A stretch of 64,000 nucleotides of DNA, from contig JAWKRP010000006.1 in the NCBI GenBank assembly GCA_041389565.1, forward strand, positions 62,001 to 126,000. The letters are read 5' to 3'. Positions 51,809 to 64,000 of this stretch are shown here, piece after piece (position 1 is the first letter of the stretch; every line of letters begins with the position of its first letter). The notes beneath the pieces are model-generated. The model had not been told where the DNA came from. It saw only the letters and a program-made list of their open reading frames with translations, and ran no database searches. A program made the position numbers and the translations under genes. This DNA comes from JACKEQ01 sp041389565. Its GTDB lineage: Bacteria > Myxococcota_A > UBA796 > GCA-2862545.

Positions 51809-53298
51809 TAGTAGCGGTACAGGCCGTACAGGCTGCCGTGGCGGTCCCACAGGTAGCGCAGCAGGTCGGACACGTAGTCGCGGTGCCCGACCACCGCCCG
51901 CACGCGGTCCTGCCCGTCGAGGGTGCGGCCGTGACGGTGCACGCGGTCGCGCAGCCACGCCAGGATGGTGCCGAACTCGCCGGCCCGGATCTGCTTGTCG
52001 AGGTCGGGCACGTCTTCGCGGAGCTTCGCGCCGAACGCGGCCGCATAGAGGTTTCCGAGCGTGTAGCTCTGGAAGTACGCGAACGAGCCCGTGCTCCAGT
52101 GCACGTCCTGCAGCACCCCCAGCGTGTCGTCGGGCGGCGTGATCCCGAGGTACTCGGTGTACTTCTGGTTCCAGGCGTCGGGCAGGTCGGCGACCTCGAG
52201 CCGGCCTTCGAACAGGGCGAGCTCGAGCTCGAACCGCACGATGATGTGCAGGTTGTAGGTGACCTCGTCGGCCTGGACCCGGATGAAGCCGGGCTGGATC
52301 CGGTTCGCCGCGCGGTAGAGGTCTTCGGCGGACTTCCCGTGCCCGGGGAACTGCGCGTCGATCTTCGGCATCAGCCACTCGAAGAACGGCAGGCTGCGCC
52401 CGATGGTGTTCTCCCAGAAGCGCGACTGCGACTCGTGCAGCCCGTACGAAGCGGCGGAGTCGAGGCCCGTGCCCATGAGGTCGGCGGGCAGGCCCTGCTC
52501 GTACAGCGCGTGGCCGGTCTCGTGGATCGTGCCGCCGAGGCCCGAGAGCAGGTCGTCTTCGTAGTAGTGCGTGGTGATGCGCGTATCGCCGTGCCCGAGC
52601 GAGATCGTGAACGGGTGCTCCGCGGCATCGATGCGACCGGTGTTGAAGTCGTAGCCGAGCGCGCTGGCGATCTCCTGGTGCAGGGCCTTCTGACCGGCGA
52701 GCGGCCAGGTCCCGCCGAGCTCGCGTGGCTCCGCACCGTCGACCTTCCCGATGAGCTCGGTGAGCCCGGCCTGCAAGCGGGAGAAGGTGTCTTTCAGGGT
52801 GGGGATCTGCACGCCCGGGTCGTACTTCTCCATCAGCACCTGGAGCGCATGGGCCTTCGGGTCGATCGCGGCCGCCTTCTCCTTGGCGAGACCGAGCAGC
52901 TCTTCGAGATGGGGGCGGAAGATCGAGAAGTCCTTCGCCTCCTTGGCCTTCATCCAGCCCTCGAAGCCCGCAGACCGCGCGACGGCAGCGCGCTGCACGA
53001 GGCTGGAGGGGATCTTCACCTCGCGGTCGTAGTCGCGCTGGAGCTTCTCGATGGCGTTGCGGCGGTCGGAGGCGAGGTTCGCGGAGCCCAGGGTGTCGAG
53101 CCACTCGCCCATCTGCGGCGACGTGGCGCGCTCGTGGCACAGCTTCGACAGCACGCTGAGCTGCTGCCCGCGGAGCGAGCCGGAGCCCTTCGGCATGTAC
53201 GTCTGCTGGTCCCAGGCGAGGTTGGCTGCGGCGCCCGACAGGAGGGTGACCTCCTTGACCTCCGCGGTGAGCTTGTCCCAAGCGACCTGTGCGTCCAC
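51808..53298 (-). CDS. M32 carboxypeptidase (Taq-type)
   Basis: A 496-residue zinc metallocarboxypeptidase that removes C-terminal residues from peptides. The active-site motif HETGHALYEQG contains HExxH, with the third ligand in AASYGLHESQSRFWEN. Other conserved stretches are LAWDQQTYMPKGSG, DDLLSGLGGTIHETGH and PGFIRVQADEVTYNLHI. I chose GTG 53298 because GGAGG lies at good spacing; an ATG at 53325 has none and would add nine residues. The TAG at 51808-51810 overlaps the next gene's start. Confidence 0.93.
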   Translation of the reverse strand: MDAQVAWDKLTAEVKEVTLLSGAAANLAWDQQTYMPKGSGSLRGQQLSVLSKLCHERATSPQMGEWLDTLGSANLASDRRNAIEKLQRDYDREVKIPSSLVQRAAVARSAGFEGWMKAKEAKDFSIFRPHLEELLGLAKEKAAAIDPKAHALQVLMEKYDPGVQIPTLKDTFSRLQAGLTELIGKVDGAEPRELGGTWPLAGQKALHQEIASALGYDFNTGRIDAAEHPFTISLGHGDTRITTHYYEDDLLSGLGGTIHETGHALYEQGLPADLMGTGLDSAASYGLHESQSRFWENTIGRSLPFFEWLMPKIDAQFPGHGKSAEDLYRAANRIQPGFIRVQADEVTYNLHIIVRFELELALFEGRLEVADLPDAWNQKYTEYLGITPPDDTLGVLQDVHWSTGSFAYFQSYTLGNLYAAAFGAKLREDVPDLDKQIRAGEFGTILAWLRDRVHRHGRTLDGQDRVRAVVGHRDYVSDLLRYLWDRHGSLYGLYRY

Positions 53299-53353
53299 GA
53301 CTGCCTCCGAGCGAGCGCCCCCCATAGCCGGATCGGGACCCTCGTGCCCGGGG

Positions 53354-54298
53354 TCACCTGGGCTCGAGATGCAGCTTCGTGCGCAGCTCGCGCTTCTCGC
53401 GGCCGGAGAGGGCGGATCCCGCGATCAGCGCGTCGACGTCGCCTCCGGCCAGGGCTTCGCGCACGATCCGCAGCTCTTCGCCCGACAGGAAGCCGCCGTT
53501 CATGCGGTAGTCGACGAACGCCCCCCAGGCCGCGGGCACCCAGTCTTTCACGAGGTCGCCGATGGCGTCGGCGTACACCCGAATCTCGTACTGGGCGTGG
53601 CTGTCGGCGCGCAGCGACAGGAAGTGGAAGAGGTTGTGGAGGTCGACCTTCCAGTACCACTGCGTGTAGTAGTTCAGGGACAGGTTCATCCGGGCCAGCT
53701 CGCGCGCCACCTGCGGTGCGCCCGGATCCCGTGGCGTGCCGTCTCCCGTGTCGTTGATGAGCGCTTCGTAGGTGCCGTACACCTGCATGGCGTCGCGGTG
53801 CAGGATCTCGAGCACCGCGGCGGTCTGCTCGGCGGACAGCACGTCTCCGCGGCCCTGCCGGTTCGACGTGGACTGCGCGGCCATCTGCTCGGGGGCGGGC
53901 AGGTAGAACTCGCGATCGAGGATCGAGTAGCGCGCGCTGTACTCGTTCACGTTCGCCGTGCGGTGCCGGATCCACTGGCGGGCCACGAAGATCGGGAGCT
54001 TCACGTGGAGCTTCAGCTCGCACATCTCGAACGGCGTGGTGTGGCGGTGCCGCATCAGGTACCGGATGAGGCCCCGGTCGTTCATCACGCTCTTCGTGCC
54101 GCGGCCGTACGAGACGCGCGCGGCCTGCACGATGGCGGCGTCGTCGCCCATGTAGTCGACCACCCGCACGAACCCGTGGTCGAGCAGGGGCACCGGGCGG
54201 AACAGGCGATCCTCGAGTGACGGCACGGTGGGGCGCCGCGTGGGGACGGGCGCTGCGTCGAGCAGCTCCGCGAGCTGGCGTGCCTCATCGTCGTGCAT
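53354..54298 (-). CDS. thyX: Flavin-dependent thymidylate synthase
   Basis: A 314-residue ThyX converting dUMP to dTMP with FAD, NADPH and methylenetetrahydrofolate. The signature RHRTANVNEYSARYS corresponds to RHRxxxxNExSxRY. RHRHTTPFEMCELKLHVKLP and RMNLSLNYYTQWYWKVDLHN are further ThyX landmarks. It is longer than the usual 220-250 because of N- and C-terminal extensions of about 30 and 50 residues; the ThyX core is complete. The ATG at 54298 has GGAGGTCCC upstream. No thyA is seen here. Confidence 0.96.
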   Translation of the reverse strand: MHDDEARQLAELLDAAPVPTRRPTVPSLEDRLFRPVPLLDHGFVRVVDYMGDDAAIVQAARVSYGRGTKSVMNDRGLIRYLMRHRHTTPFEMCELKLHVKLPIFVARQWIRHRTANVNEYSARYSILDREFYLPAPEQMAAQSTSNRQGRGDVLSAEQTAAVLEILHRDAMQVYGTYEALINDTGDGTPRDPGAPQVARELARMNLSLNYYTQWYWKVDLHNLFHFLSLRADSHAQYEIRVYADAIGDLVKDWVPAAWGAFVDYRMNGGFLSGEELRIVREALAGGDVDALIAGSALSGREKRELRTKLHLEPR

Positions 54299-54323
54299 CG
54301 GGACCTCCGGGCGGGGGCTCCCC

Positions 54324-54707
54324 TTAGTCGTTCAGCGGAGACCAGCCCACGTCGTCCTTCAGGACGGAATACAGCGTGTAGTGCACGGTACGGTCGTCGG
54401 TGCGGCCGAACCGGAAGACGCGGAAGTGCATGAACACGATGAGCGGGCCGGACTCTCCGATGAACACGGGCTCTGCGGAGCCGCGCCCGTCGTCCTTGTC
54501 GAAGTTCACGCACGTGAGCCGCATGCGGTTCTCGAACGTCGCGACGTTCACGGCCACGTCGGGCTGCGCGTCGTTCGTCTCGAAGGCGAACTCGAGCACC
54601 AGATCCACCGGCTGGGTGAGGGTGATCGTCAGGTCGTTGCCCATGAAGCACGTGACCATCCCGCCGTCGATGATCCTCGCTGGTCCCGATGCAACGGTGA
54701 TTCCCAC
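54324..54707 (-). CDS. Hypothetical beta-rich protein beside the orphan spike gene
   Basis: A 127-residue protein of no recognised family. The strands VTCFMGNDLTITL, VDLVLEFAFETNDAQPDV, NRMRLTCVNFDKDDG and GPLIVFMHFRVFRFG suggest a beta sandwich. The start is GTG 54707 with GGAGG upstream; ATG 54659 is alternative. It is divergent from the spike gene (114-bp gap) and could be functionally linked to it, but that is only a positional guess. Confidence 0.55.
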   Translation of the reverse strand: MGITVASGPARIIDGGMVTCFMGNDLTITLTQPVDLVLEFAFETNDAQPDVAVNVATFENRMRLTCVNFDKDDGRGSAEPVFIGESGPLIVFMHFRVFRFGRTDDRTVHYTLYSVLKDDVGWSPLND

Positions 54708-54746
54708 GTTCCCTCCGATCGCCGCCTCGGGGGTCGCGTGAAGCGG

Positions 54747-54776
54747 TTGACGCCGAGGCGGTGGTGCCCGTATCCT
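54747..54776 (+). promoter_or_regulatory. Sigma-70-like promoter of the spike gene
   Basis: TTGACG (54747-54752) and TATCCT (54771-54776) are separated by 18 bases, followed by a start codon 45 bases downstream with GGAG at 54811-54814. This is the clearest -35/-10 pair in the window. Confidence 0.6.
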
Positions 54777-54821
54777 ATCTGCAAGTGTGAAGCGCTCTCT
54801 CTCTAGGTTTGGAGTCTCCTC

Positions 54822-55709
54822 ATGGCCAAGCTGACCAACATGGGAGGACAGCCCCACTCGGGGCAGATGTCCAACTGCGTCGTCGGGATCGTCGACGACA
54901 ACGTGGATCCGGACGAGCTCGGTCGGATCCGCTGCAAGTTCCCTTCGCTCCACAACGAGCCGGTGTCCTTCTGGATCCGGCAGTCCTCGCCGATGGCGGG
55001 GAAGGAGCGCGGTCTGTACGCCCTGCCCGAGAAGCAGGACGAGGTCATGGTCATGTTCATGCAGGGCTCGCAAGAGGTCGGCGTGATCATCGGCCAGTTC
55101 TGGAACGGTGAAGACAAGCCGCCCACCGAGGCGAAAGACGGTCTGCCCGGCCCCGACAAGACGAAGATCGACGGCGGCCAGTGGTCGAAAGACACGTTCG
55201 AGAAGGGCTCTCAGGATCTCTCCAAGAACGATCGTCGGTTCTGGAAGTCGCGCTCGGGCTCACTGATGGTGTTCGACGACTCCGATGGCGCCGAGAGCAT
55301 CCAGATGTGGGACAAGAACCACGAGCTGTCGTTCGTGTTCGACTCCACGAATGCCCGGATCCTCCTCGCGAACAGCAAGGGCGACATCCACATCCGGTCG
55401 AAGAACGACATCTTCATCGAGGCCGGGAACGACATCAAGTGGATCGCCAAGAACAACATCGAGGGCGAGTCCGGGAAAGACACGATCCACAAGGCCAAGA
55501 TGAACTACAAGCTCACGGCCGACCAGAACATCGACACGAAGTCGAAGATGAACACCACCATGAAGGCCGACATGAACTGGACGGCCGAGGCGAAGATGAA
55601 CCTCAAGGCCGAAGGCAAGATGAACTTCGAGGCCAAGGGGGGCGTCGCCGCCACGCTGCAGGGCGGCGCCACGGCCACGGTCAAGGCCGCCATGGTGATG
55701 ATCAACTGA
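54822..55709 (+). CDS. Gp5/VgrG-like spike (baseplate protein V type), orphan
   Basis: A 295-residue protein. Residues about 20-105 are a gp5-type OB domain: VVGIVDDNVDPDELGRIRCK, LYALPEKQDEVMVMFMQGS and EVGVIIGQFWNGEDKPP, as in VgrG and Afp8/Pvc8-type spikes. Residues about 150-295 carry repeats of the intertwined beta-helix kind, rich in Lys, Asn and Met (KSKMNTTMKADMNWTAEAKM, then NLKAEGKMNFEAKG), which would trimerise into a needle. No sheath, tube, baseplate or ATPase gene lies nearby, and the gp27-like half of VgrG is missing. It may be an orphan cargo-spike for a system elsewhere in the genome or an extracellular structure. It has a good promoter and Shine-Dalgarno. Confidence 0.75.
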   Translation: MAKLTNMGGQPHSGQMSNCVVGIVDDNVDPDELGRIRCKFPSLHNEPVSFWIRQSSPMAGKERGLYALPEKQDEVMVMFMQGSQEVGVIIGQFWNGEDKPPTEAKDGLPGPDKTKIDGGQWSKDTFEKGSQDLSKNDRRFWKSRSGSLMVFDDSDGAESIQMWDKNHELSFVFDSTNARILLANSKGDIHIRSKNDIFIEAGNDIKWIAKNNIEGESGKDTIHKAKMNYKLTADQNIDTKSKMNTTMKADMNWTAEAKMNLKAEGKMNFEAKGGVAATLQGGATATVKAAMVMIN

Positions 55710-55717
55710 TTCCCCGG

Positions 55718-55795
55718 CCAGGCGTCCGAATCCTGTTGCCGGGAGCCTTCAGCGAGCTGGCTCGCTGACTCCTCCCTGAATTCTCGAACGCCTGG
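55718..55795. other. Large nested inverted repeat after the spike gene
   Basis: The 12-base arms 55718-55729 (CCAGGCGTCCGA) and 55784-55795 (TCGAACGCCTGG) are complementary with one mismatch. Inside them TCAGCGAG (55749-55756) and CTCGCTGA (55761-55768) form a perfect 8-bp hairpin with loop CTGG. The structure sits between convergent genes and is more elaborate than a simple terminator. Confidence 0.6.
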
Positions 55796-55841
55796 ACCTC
55801 AGCGAATCCGGATCGCGGACTGCTGCGCTCCGCAGCTGCGG

Positions 55842-55861
55842 GACCGGGCCTGCGCCCGGTC
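55842..55861. terminator. Hairpin overlapping the convergent oxygenase stop
   Basis: GACCGGGC (55842-55849) and GCCCGGTC (55854-55861) form a perfect 8-bp stem with loop CTGC. It follows the palindrome CCGCAGCTGCGG (55830-55841). Its right arm enters the oxygenase gene's stop codon. No T run follows, so termination is inferred. Confidence 0.5.
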
Positions 55862-56771
55862 AGTCGGCGATGCCGATGGCCACCAGGCGGTCGCGCAGGA
55901 ACTCTGCAGCCGTCGGGCCCGGCGTGTGGCCGTCGAACGGCGTGAGGCGGGCTTCGGGCCGCGGGTGCACGAAGAACGGCAGGCTGTAGCGCGCCCGCCG
56001 CGCGAGCCCCGGCTCGTGGGGGTTCACGACCCGATGGGTGGTGGCCGGCAGCCGGCCGTCGGTGAGCAGCGCCATCATGTCGCCGGTGTCGACGATCACC
56101 GTGTTCGGCGCGGCATCCACGGGCATCCAGGTGCCGTCGCGCAGCAGGATCTCGAGGCCGCTCGCCGTGCTCACCGGGAGCACCGTCATCAGGTTGATGT
56201 CCTCGTGGGCGGCCGCGCGGATCGCGCCGTCTGGCACGGCGTCCGGCAGGGGAGGGTAGTGGATCACGCGCAGCACGCTGTTCCCGTGGTCGGTCAGCGT
56301 CGCGAAGTACCCGTCGTCGGTGCCCAGGTAGCGCCCGACGGCATCCAGCACCTGGCCGGCCACCCGCTCGAGGCTCGCGAACAGCTCGGTGAAGACGGCC
56401 GCCACGTCGGGCTCGTCGGGGAACGCGTTGGCCGGGAGCCCATCGGACTCGGAGCTCTCGCGGCCCACGTGCCAGAACTCCTTCAGGTCCGCCACCGAGG
56501 TGTTCTTGGCGTGCTCGAGGCCGAACGGCGTGTACCCGCGCTGACGACCGATCGCGGGGCGCTCGAACGCGCGCTTCCGGTCTTCGGGCAGCGCGAACAG
56601 CGCAGCAGCGCCCTCGTAGGCCCGGCGCAGCAGGTCTTCCGGCAGTCCCGGCTCCGACAGGGCCACGAACCCGTGCTCCTCGAGCCCGAGCCCGAGCTCG
56701 CGCACGAACCTCGCCCGCTGCGACGGGTCGTCGCTGGCCCAGTCGGCGAGCGACAGCGTACGGATGCCCAT
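55860..56771 (-). CDS. Fe(II)/2-oxoglutarate-dependent oxygenase (isopenicillin N synthase family)
   Basis: A 303-residue dioxygenase. The iron ligands are complete: AAHEDINLMTVLP gives HxD and ATTHRVVNP the second His; RYSLPFFVHP supplies the Arg that binds 2-oxoglutarate. The N-terminal IPNS/flavone-synthase region is LGLEEHGFVALSEPGLPED and RQRGYTPFGLEHAKNTSVAD. The substrate is unknown; isopenicillin N synthase-like members act in natural product or ethylene formation. The ATG at 56771 overlaps the TGA of the HTH-SspB-like gene by one base, so the two are co-translated. Confidence 0.93.
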   Translation of the reverse strand: MGIRTLSLADWASDDPSQRARFVRELGLGLEEHGFVALSEPGLPEDLLRRAYEGAAALFALPEDRKRAFERPAIGRQRGYTPFGLEHAKNTSVADLKEFWHVGRESSESDGLPANAFPDEPDVAAVFTELFASLERVAGQVLDAVGRYLGTDDGYFATLTDHGNSVLRVIHYPPLPDAVPDGAIRAAAHEDINLMTVLPVSTASGLEILLRDGTWMPVDAAPNTVIVDTGDMMALLTDGRLPATTHRVVNPHEPGLARRARYSLPFFVHPRPEARLTPFDGHTPGPTAAEFLRDRLVAIGIAD

Positions 56772-57430
56772 CAGGTCACCAGGCGAAGGAACGGAACGCC
56801 AGGCTCCGGCTCGTCCGAGCTCCCGGTGTCTTCGTCGTCGCCCACGGGGTCGGGCGGGTGGGGGAAGAACGCGACCTGACGCACGGCCGCCCACTGGAAG
56901 TGGCAGTCGTAGAGCTTGTCGAACGACAGCGTCAGCGTGATCCCGTCGGCGTCGTACTTCGGGTCGTTGTACTTGTGGTACGCGGCGTCGAGCCGGATCG
57001 GCAGGTCGCGCCCCTGGTACTGGCGCAGCACCGCCTCGGGGACGCCCGACGCGCCGATGCGCGCGGTGTCGACCAGGAAGATGAAGTCGCACCCGAACTC
57101 GAAGGCGGTCTTGAACAGCTGCTCGGGCTGGTTGCCCCACGGGTCGACCCGCGGCACCTCGTCGGGCACGGGCGGCTCGGCGTCCGCCTTGAGCTTCGCG
57201 GCCGCTTCGGCCTCCGCGATGGCTTGCGGAGACAGGTCGCTCGGGTCGAGCTCGAGCGTGCCGGACAGGAGCATCAGCTCGTCGACCGTCATGTCCTCGG
57301 TGCCAGCGAGGATCTTGCGGACGCGGGCCCGTGGGAGCCCACTGGCGTCCGCCACGTGCGCCGTGTTGATTCCCTTCTGCTTCAGCATGTCCCGCAGCCA
57401 GGACAGCAGCGGGGCACTCGGTCGAGGCAT
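56771..57430 (-). CDS. HTH protein with SspB-like C-terminal domain
   Basis: A 219-residue protein. Residues about 1-70 are an XRE-type HTH (LSWLRDMLKQKGINTAHVAD, ASGLPRARVRKILAGTEDMT). Residues about 105-195 resemble the SspB adaptor core: FLVDTARIGASGVPEAVLRQ, DGITLTLSFDKLYDCHFQWA and VRQVAFFP align well with the LVD...VP...F and VP-AAV-AI segments of SspB. SspB delivers ssrA-tagged proteins to ClpXP; here the Pro-rich tail EPEPGVPFLRLVT could bind ClpX. The start is ATG 57430 with GGAGG nearby. Family assignment of the C-terminus is my reading and needs a profile search. Confidence 0.65.
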   Translation of the reverse strand: MPRPSAPLLSWLRDMLKQKGINTAHVADASGLPRARVRKILAGTEDMTVDELMLLSGTLELDPSDLSPQAIAEAEAAAKLKADAEPPVPDEVPRVDPWGNQPEQLFKTAFEFGCDFIFLVDTARIGASGVPEAVLRQYQGRDLPIRLDAAYHKYNDPKYDADGITLTLSFDKLYDCHFQWAAVRQVAFFPHPPDPVGDDEDTGSSDEPEPGVPFLRLVT

Positions 57431-57516
57431 TCCTCCTCCCGGCGACGGGGTAACCCGCAACCGCCGCGCCCACCCGTTGTCCAAGGGCGTTACGCGTCGA
57501 CGGAGGAGAGAAGCCG

Positions 57517-58008
57517 ATGGTCCAGTCCCTGGTGGTGGTGCTCACGCTGTTGGTGGGAGCCGGTGCTCTCCTCAAGGGGCTGTCCTGGGCGCGGCGCGAG
57601 CGCATCGTGCGGGCGATCGACCCCGCCACCGTCGTTCGCGTGGCCCGCGGCGTGAGCCTGCGCATCCTCACCCAGGGGCCCACGACCCTCCCGGGGATGA
57701 ATCCGGACCGTGCGAATCGCACGATCGGCGACTTCGTGCTCACGGCCGACCGTTTCCTCATCGGGTCGAGCCGCGGGGTGCTGGTCGATGTCCAGCCCGG
57801 TCGCCCGCGCCTCCGGAGCATCCGGAGCACCGGCCCCGGGCGGCTCGTCATCGAGGGCGCGACGCCTGGCGCGACGGGTCCGGGAGGAAGCTACCGGATC
57901 GAGCTCGTCATCGACGATGCGGAAGCGTGGGCCAGCGCGCTGGCTCCGTTCGCGGACGAGGCGCAGGTCGCGCAGATCCCGCGGCGTGCCGCAGAGGGCC
58001 GAGCCTAG
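57517..58008 (+). CDS. Hypothetical membrane-anchored protein
   Basis: A 163-residue protein with one N-terminal membrane helix (VVVLTLLVGAGALLKGLSWA) and a cytoplasmic or periplasmic beta domain (TIGDFVLTADRFLIGSSRGV, GRLVIEG, SYRIELVIDDAEAW) that resembles PH-like domains. Not recognised. The start is ATG 57517 with GGAGGAG upstream. Its stop shares CTAG with the convergent Flp pilin gene. Confidence 0.65.
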   Translation: MVQSLVVVLTLLVGAGALLKGLSWARRERIVRAIDPATVVRVARGVSLRILTQGPTTLPGMNPDRANRTIGDFVLTADRFLIGSSRGVLVDVQPGRPRLRSIRSTGPGRLVIEGATPGATGPGGSYRIELVIDDAEAWASALAPFADEAQVAQIPRRAAEGRA

Positions 58009-58172
58009 TTGTTCATCGCGTCTTCGACGCGGGTGGTGATGCTCGAGTACATCTGGGTCATGGCCTGGTTGAGCGCGAAGATGCCGGAGATGATCACGAT
58101 GGCCACGAGCGCTGCGATCAGGCCGTATTCGATGGCCGTCGCGCCTTCTTCGTCGTGCATGAGGTCGTGCAT
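58005..58172 (-). CDS. flp: Flp/Fap-type type IVb pilin
   Basis: A 55-residue prepilin too short for routine calling. The hallmark EEGATAIEYGLIAALVAIVI places a Gly before the mature N-terminus, with the conserved Glu at +5 and Tyr at +6 (ATAIEYG), followed by the hydrophobic helix and a tail of polar residues (QMYSSITTRVEDAMNN). The leader would be cleaved by a TadV-type peptidase. The start is ATG 58172; an in-frame ATG at 58160 would give a shorter leader. No other tad gene is adjacent, so this is an isolated pilin copy. The stop overlaps the convergent stop as CTAG. Confidence 0.85.
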   Translation of the reverse strand: MHDLMHDEEGATAIEYGLIAALVAIVIISGIFALNQAMTQMYSSITTRVEDAMNN

Positions 58173-58223
58173 GAAAAACTTTCCGCGATGATGTGAAGAT
58201 TCTACAGCGCTGGGCCCGACCCG

Positions 58224-58892
58224 TCAATCCACCGGTTGTTCCCCCAACCCACGCCGCCACCACATCCAGGCGATTCCCGCCACGAACGCCACGCCCACCA
58301 GCACCCGCGCGCGCTGGAGCAGCCAGTACGTGGCGTCGACGATCGGCTGACCGAACGCGTACCCGAGCCACACCGTGAGCGGCACGGCCACCAGCAGGCC
58401 CACGCCGTCCCAGATCACGAACCGCCGCCGCGACAGCCCCATCGCGCCGCCCACCATGAACACCGGCGACCGGAACCCCACGATGAACCGGCCCAGGAAG
58501 ATCGCCTTGTCGCCGTGCGTCTCCACGAACGCCCGAGCCTGCGCGATCCGCTTGTCGCCCCCGAACAGCCGGCGCCCCCACGGACGTGCCAGCAGCCACT
58601 CCCCACCGAGCCGACCGATCGAGAACGAGATCACGTCGCGCAGCAACACGCCCGCCACGGCGAGCGGGATCACGGGGAACCACGCGAACTCCCCCGTGGC
58701 GATGCGCATCCCGGCGTACAGGAGCGCGAAGTCCTCCGGCAGCGGCACCAGGATGCCGGACACCGCGCACGCGAGGAACAGCCCCGGATAGCCGGAGATG
58801 TTCTGGAGCAGGTCGCGAATCAGGGCTCGGCCCTCCTCTCCCGGCCGGGCTGCCGTCGCAGGAACGTACAGCCCCGCGGCCGTCGGGACCAC
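58224..58892 (-). CDS. DedA-family membrane protein
   Basis: A 222-residue DedA (SNARE-associated) protein. Motifs are LVPLPEDFALLYAGM near the N-terminus, ISFSIGRLGGEWLL, FLGRFIVGFRSPVFMVGGAM and FVIWDGVGLLVAVPLTVWLG. DedA proteins are thought to scramble or transport undecaprenyl phosphate or other lipids; the exact role here is unknown. The start is GTG 58892 with GAGG upstream. It is divergent from the polyketide synthase across 61 bases. Confidence 0.9.
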   Translation of the reverse strand: MVPTAAGLYVPATAARPGEEGRALIRDLLQNISGYPGLFLACAVSGILVPLPEDFALLYAGMRIATGEFAWFPVIPLAVAGVLLRDVISFSIGRLGGEWLLARPWGRRLFGGDKRIAQARAFVETHGDKAIFLGRFIVGFRSPVFMVGGAMGLSRRRFVIWDGVGLLVAVPLTVWLGYAFGQPIVDATYWLLQRARVLVGVAFVAGIAWMWWRRGLGEQPVD

Positions 58893-58936
58893 GGGAACCT
58901 CGGGAACGCGCGGGAAAGGACGGCGGACGGCCGGTG

Positions 58937-58945
58937 CATTATATC
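58937..58945 (+). promoter_or_regulatory. Possible -10 region of the polyketide synthase gene
   Basis: CATTAT/TATATC overlap at 58937-58945, 8-11 bases before the ATG at 58954, and no Shine-Dalgarno is visible. This would give a very short leader. No -35 is evident. Confidence 0.25.
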
Positions 58946-58953
58946 AGCCGCCC

Positions 58954-64000
<5,047 letters not shown>

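Noticed and set aside
54822..55709. Prophage or type VI secretion locus
   Set aside because: Only one spike-like gene is present; no structural, lysis, integrase or secretion gene adjoins it.

Overview
This window is GC-rich chromosomal DNA (roughly 70 percent by eye). Its gene content suits a predatory or gliding-type deltaproteobacterium, most likely Myxococcota: an FHA/sigma-54 activator, a Ser/Thr kinase with a PEGA-like tail, many small lipoproteins, a lipoprotein with an Asp-Thr/Asp-Ser tract, a 1555-residue NAD-glutamate dehydrogenase, a TIGR02147/DUF4423 regulator and a modular polyketide synthase. The assignment is inferred from gene content alone; there is no rRNA or other phylogenetic marker apart from rpsN. 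I saw no tRNA, rRNA, CRISPR array, insertion sequence or integrase. Genes are tightly packed, often with 1-4 bp ATGA/GTGA/TGATG overlaps. The longest gene-free stretch is 286 bases (33945-34230).

Layout. 1-6948: the end of a TamB-like envelope protein, an FHA/sigma-54 activator, a small membrane protein, and a divergent aldo/keto reductase and LysR pair sharing an operator-like dyad. 7008-14227: Ser/Thr kinase, a secreted partner, a maltose-type ABC importer in which the binding protein is fused to the MalF-like permease, and a secreted nuclease. 14285-17041: a translationally coupled three-gene cassette of unknown function ending in a membrane PEGA protein. 17055-26923 (minus strand): YggS, Maf, thioesterase and phosphatase genes coupled behind a six-PPC-domain lipoprotein, then the large glutamate dehydrogenase.

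26989-39363: metallophosphatase, PmbA/TldE-like protein, Kelch lipoprotein, an M16 peptidase pair with an LEA-type lipoprotein, a small unknown gene next to a degenerate nucleotidyl-cyclase-like protein, an SGNH-like membrane protein, and a TIGR02147 regulator with a partner. 39445-48217: CcmAB, pyroglutamyl peptidase, RNA methyltransferase, DUF5522, Nudix, unknowns, a cysteine-desulfurase-like enzyme with a PhnA-type zinc-ribbon protein, and rpsN. 48373-58892: a large exported six-hairpin-like protein, M32 carboxypeptidase, ThyX, an orphan contractile-injection-type spike followed by a highly structured spacer, an Fe(II)/2OG oxygenase coupled to an HTH protein with an SspB-like C-terminus, a Flp pilin and a DedA protein. 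58954-64000: the start of a modular type I polyketide synthase (KS-AT-KR-ACP then KS), running off the window.

No single complete novel system is evident. The best candidates for undescribed biology are the HTH plus SspB-like fusion, the orphan spike with its inverted-repeat spacer, the 14285-17041 cassette, the PPC-only surface protein and the degenerate cyclase-like protein.
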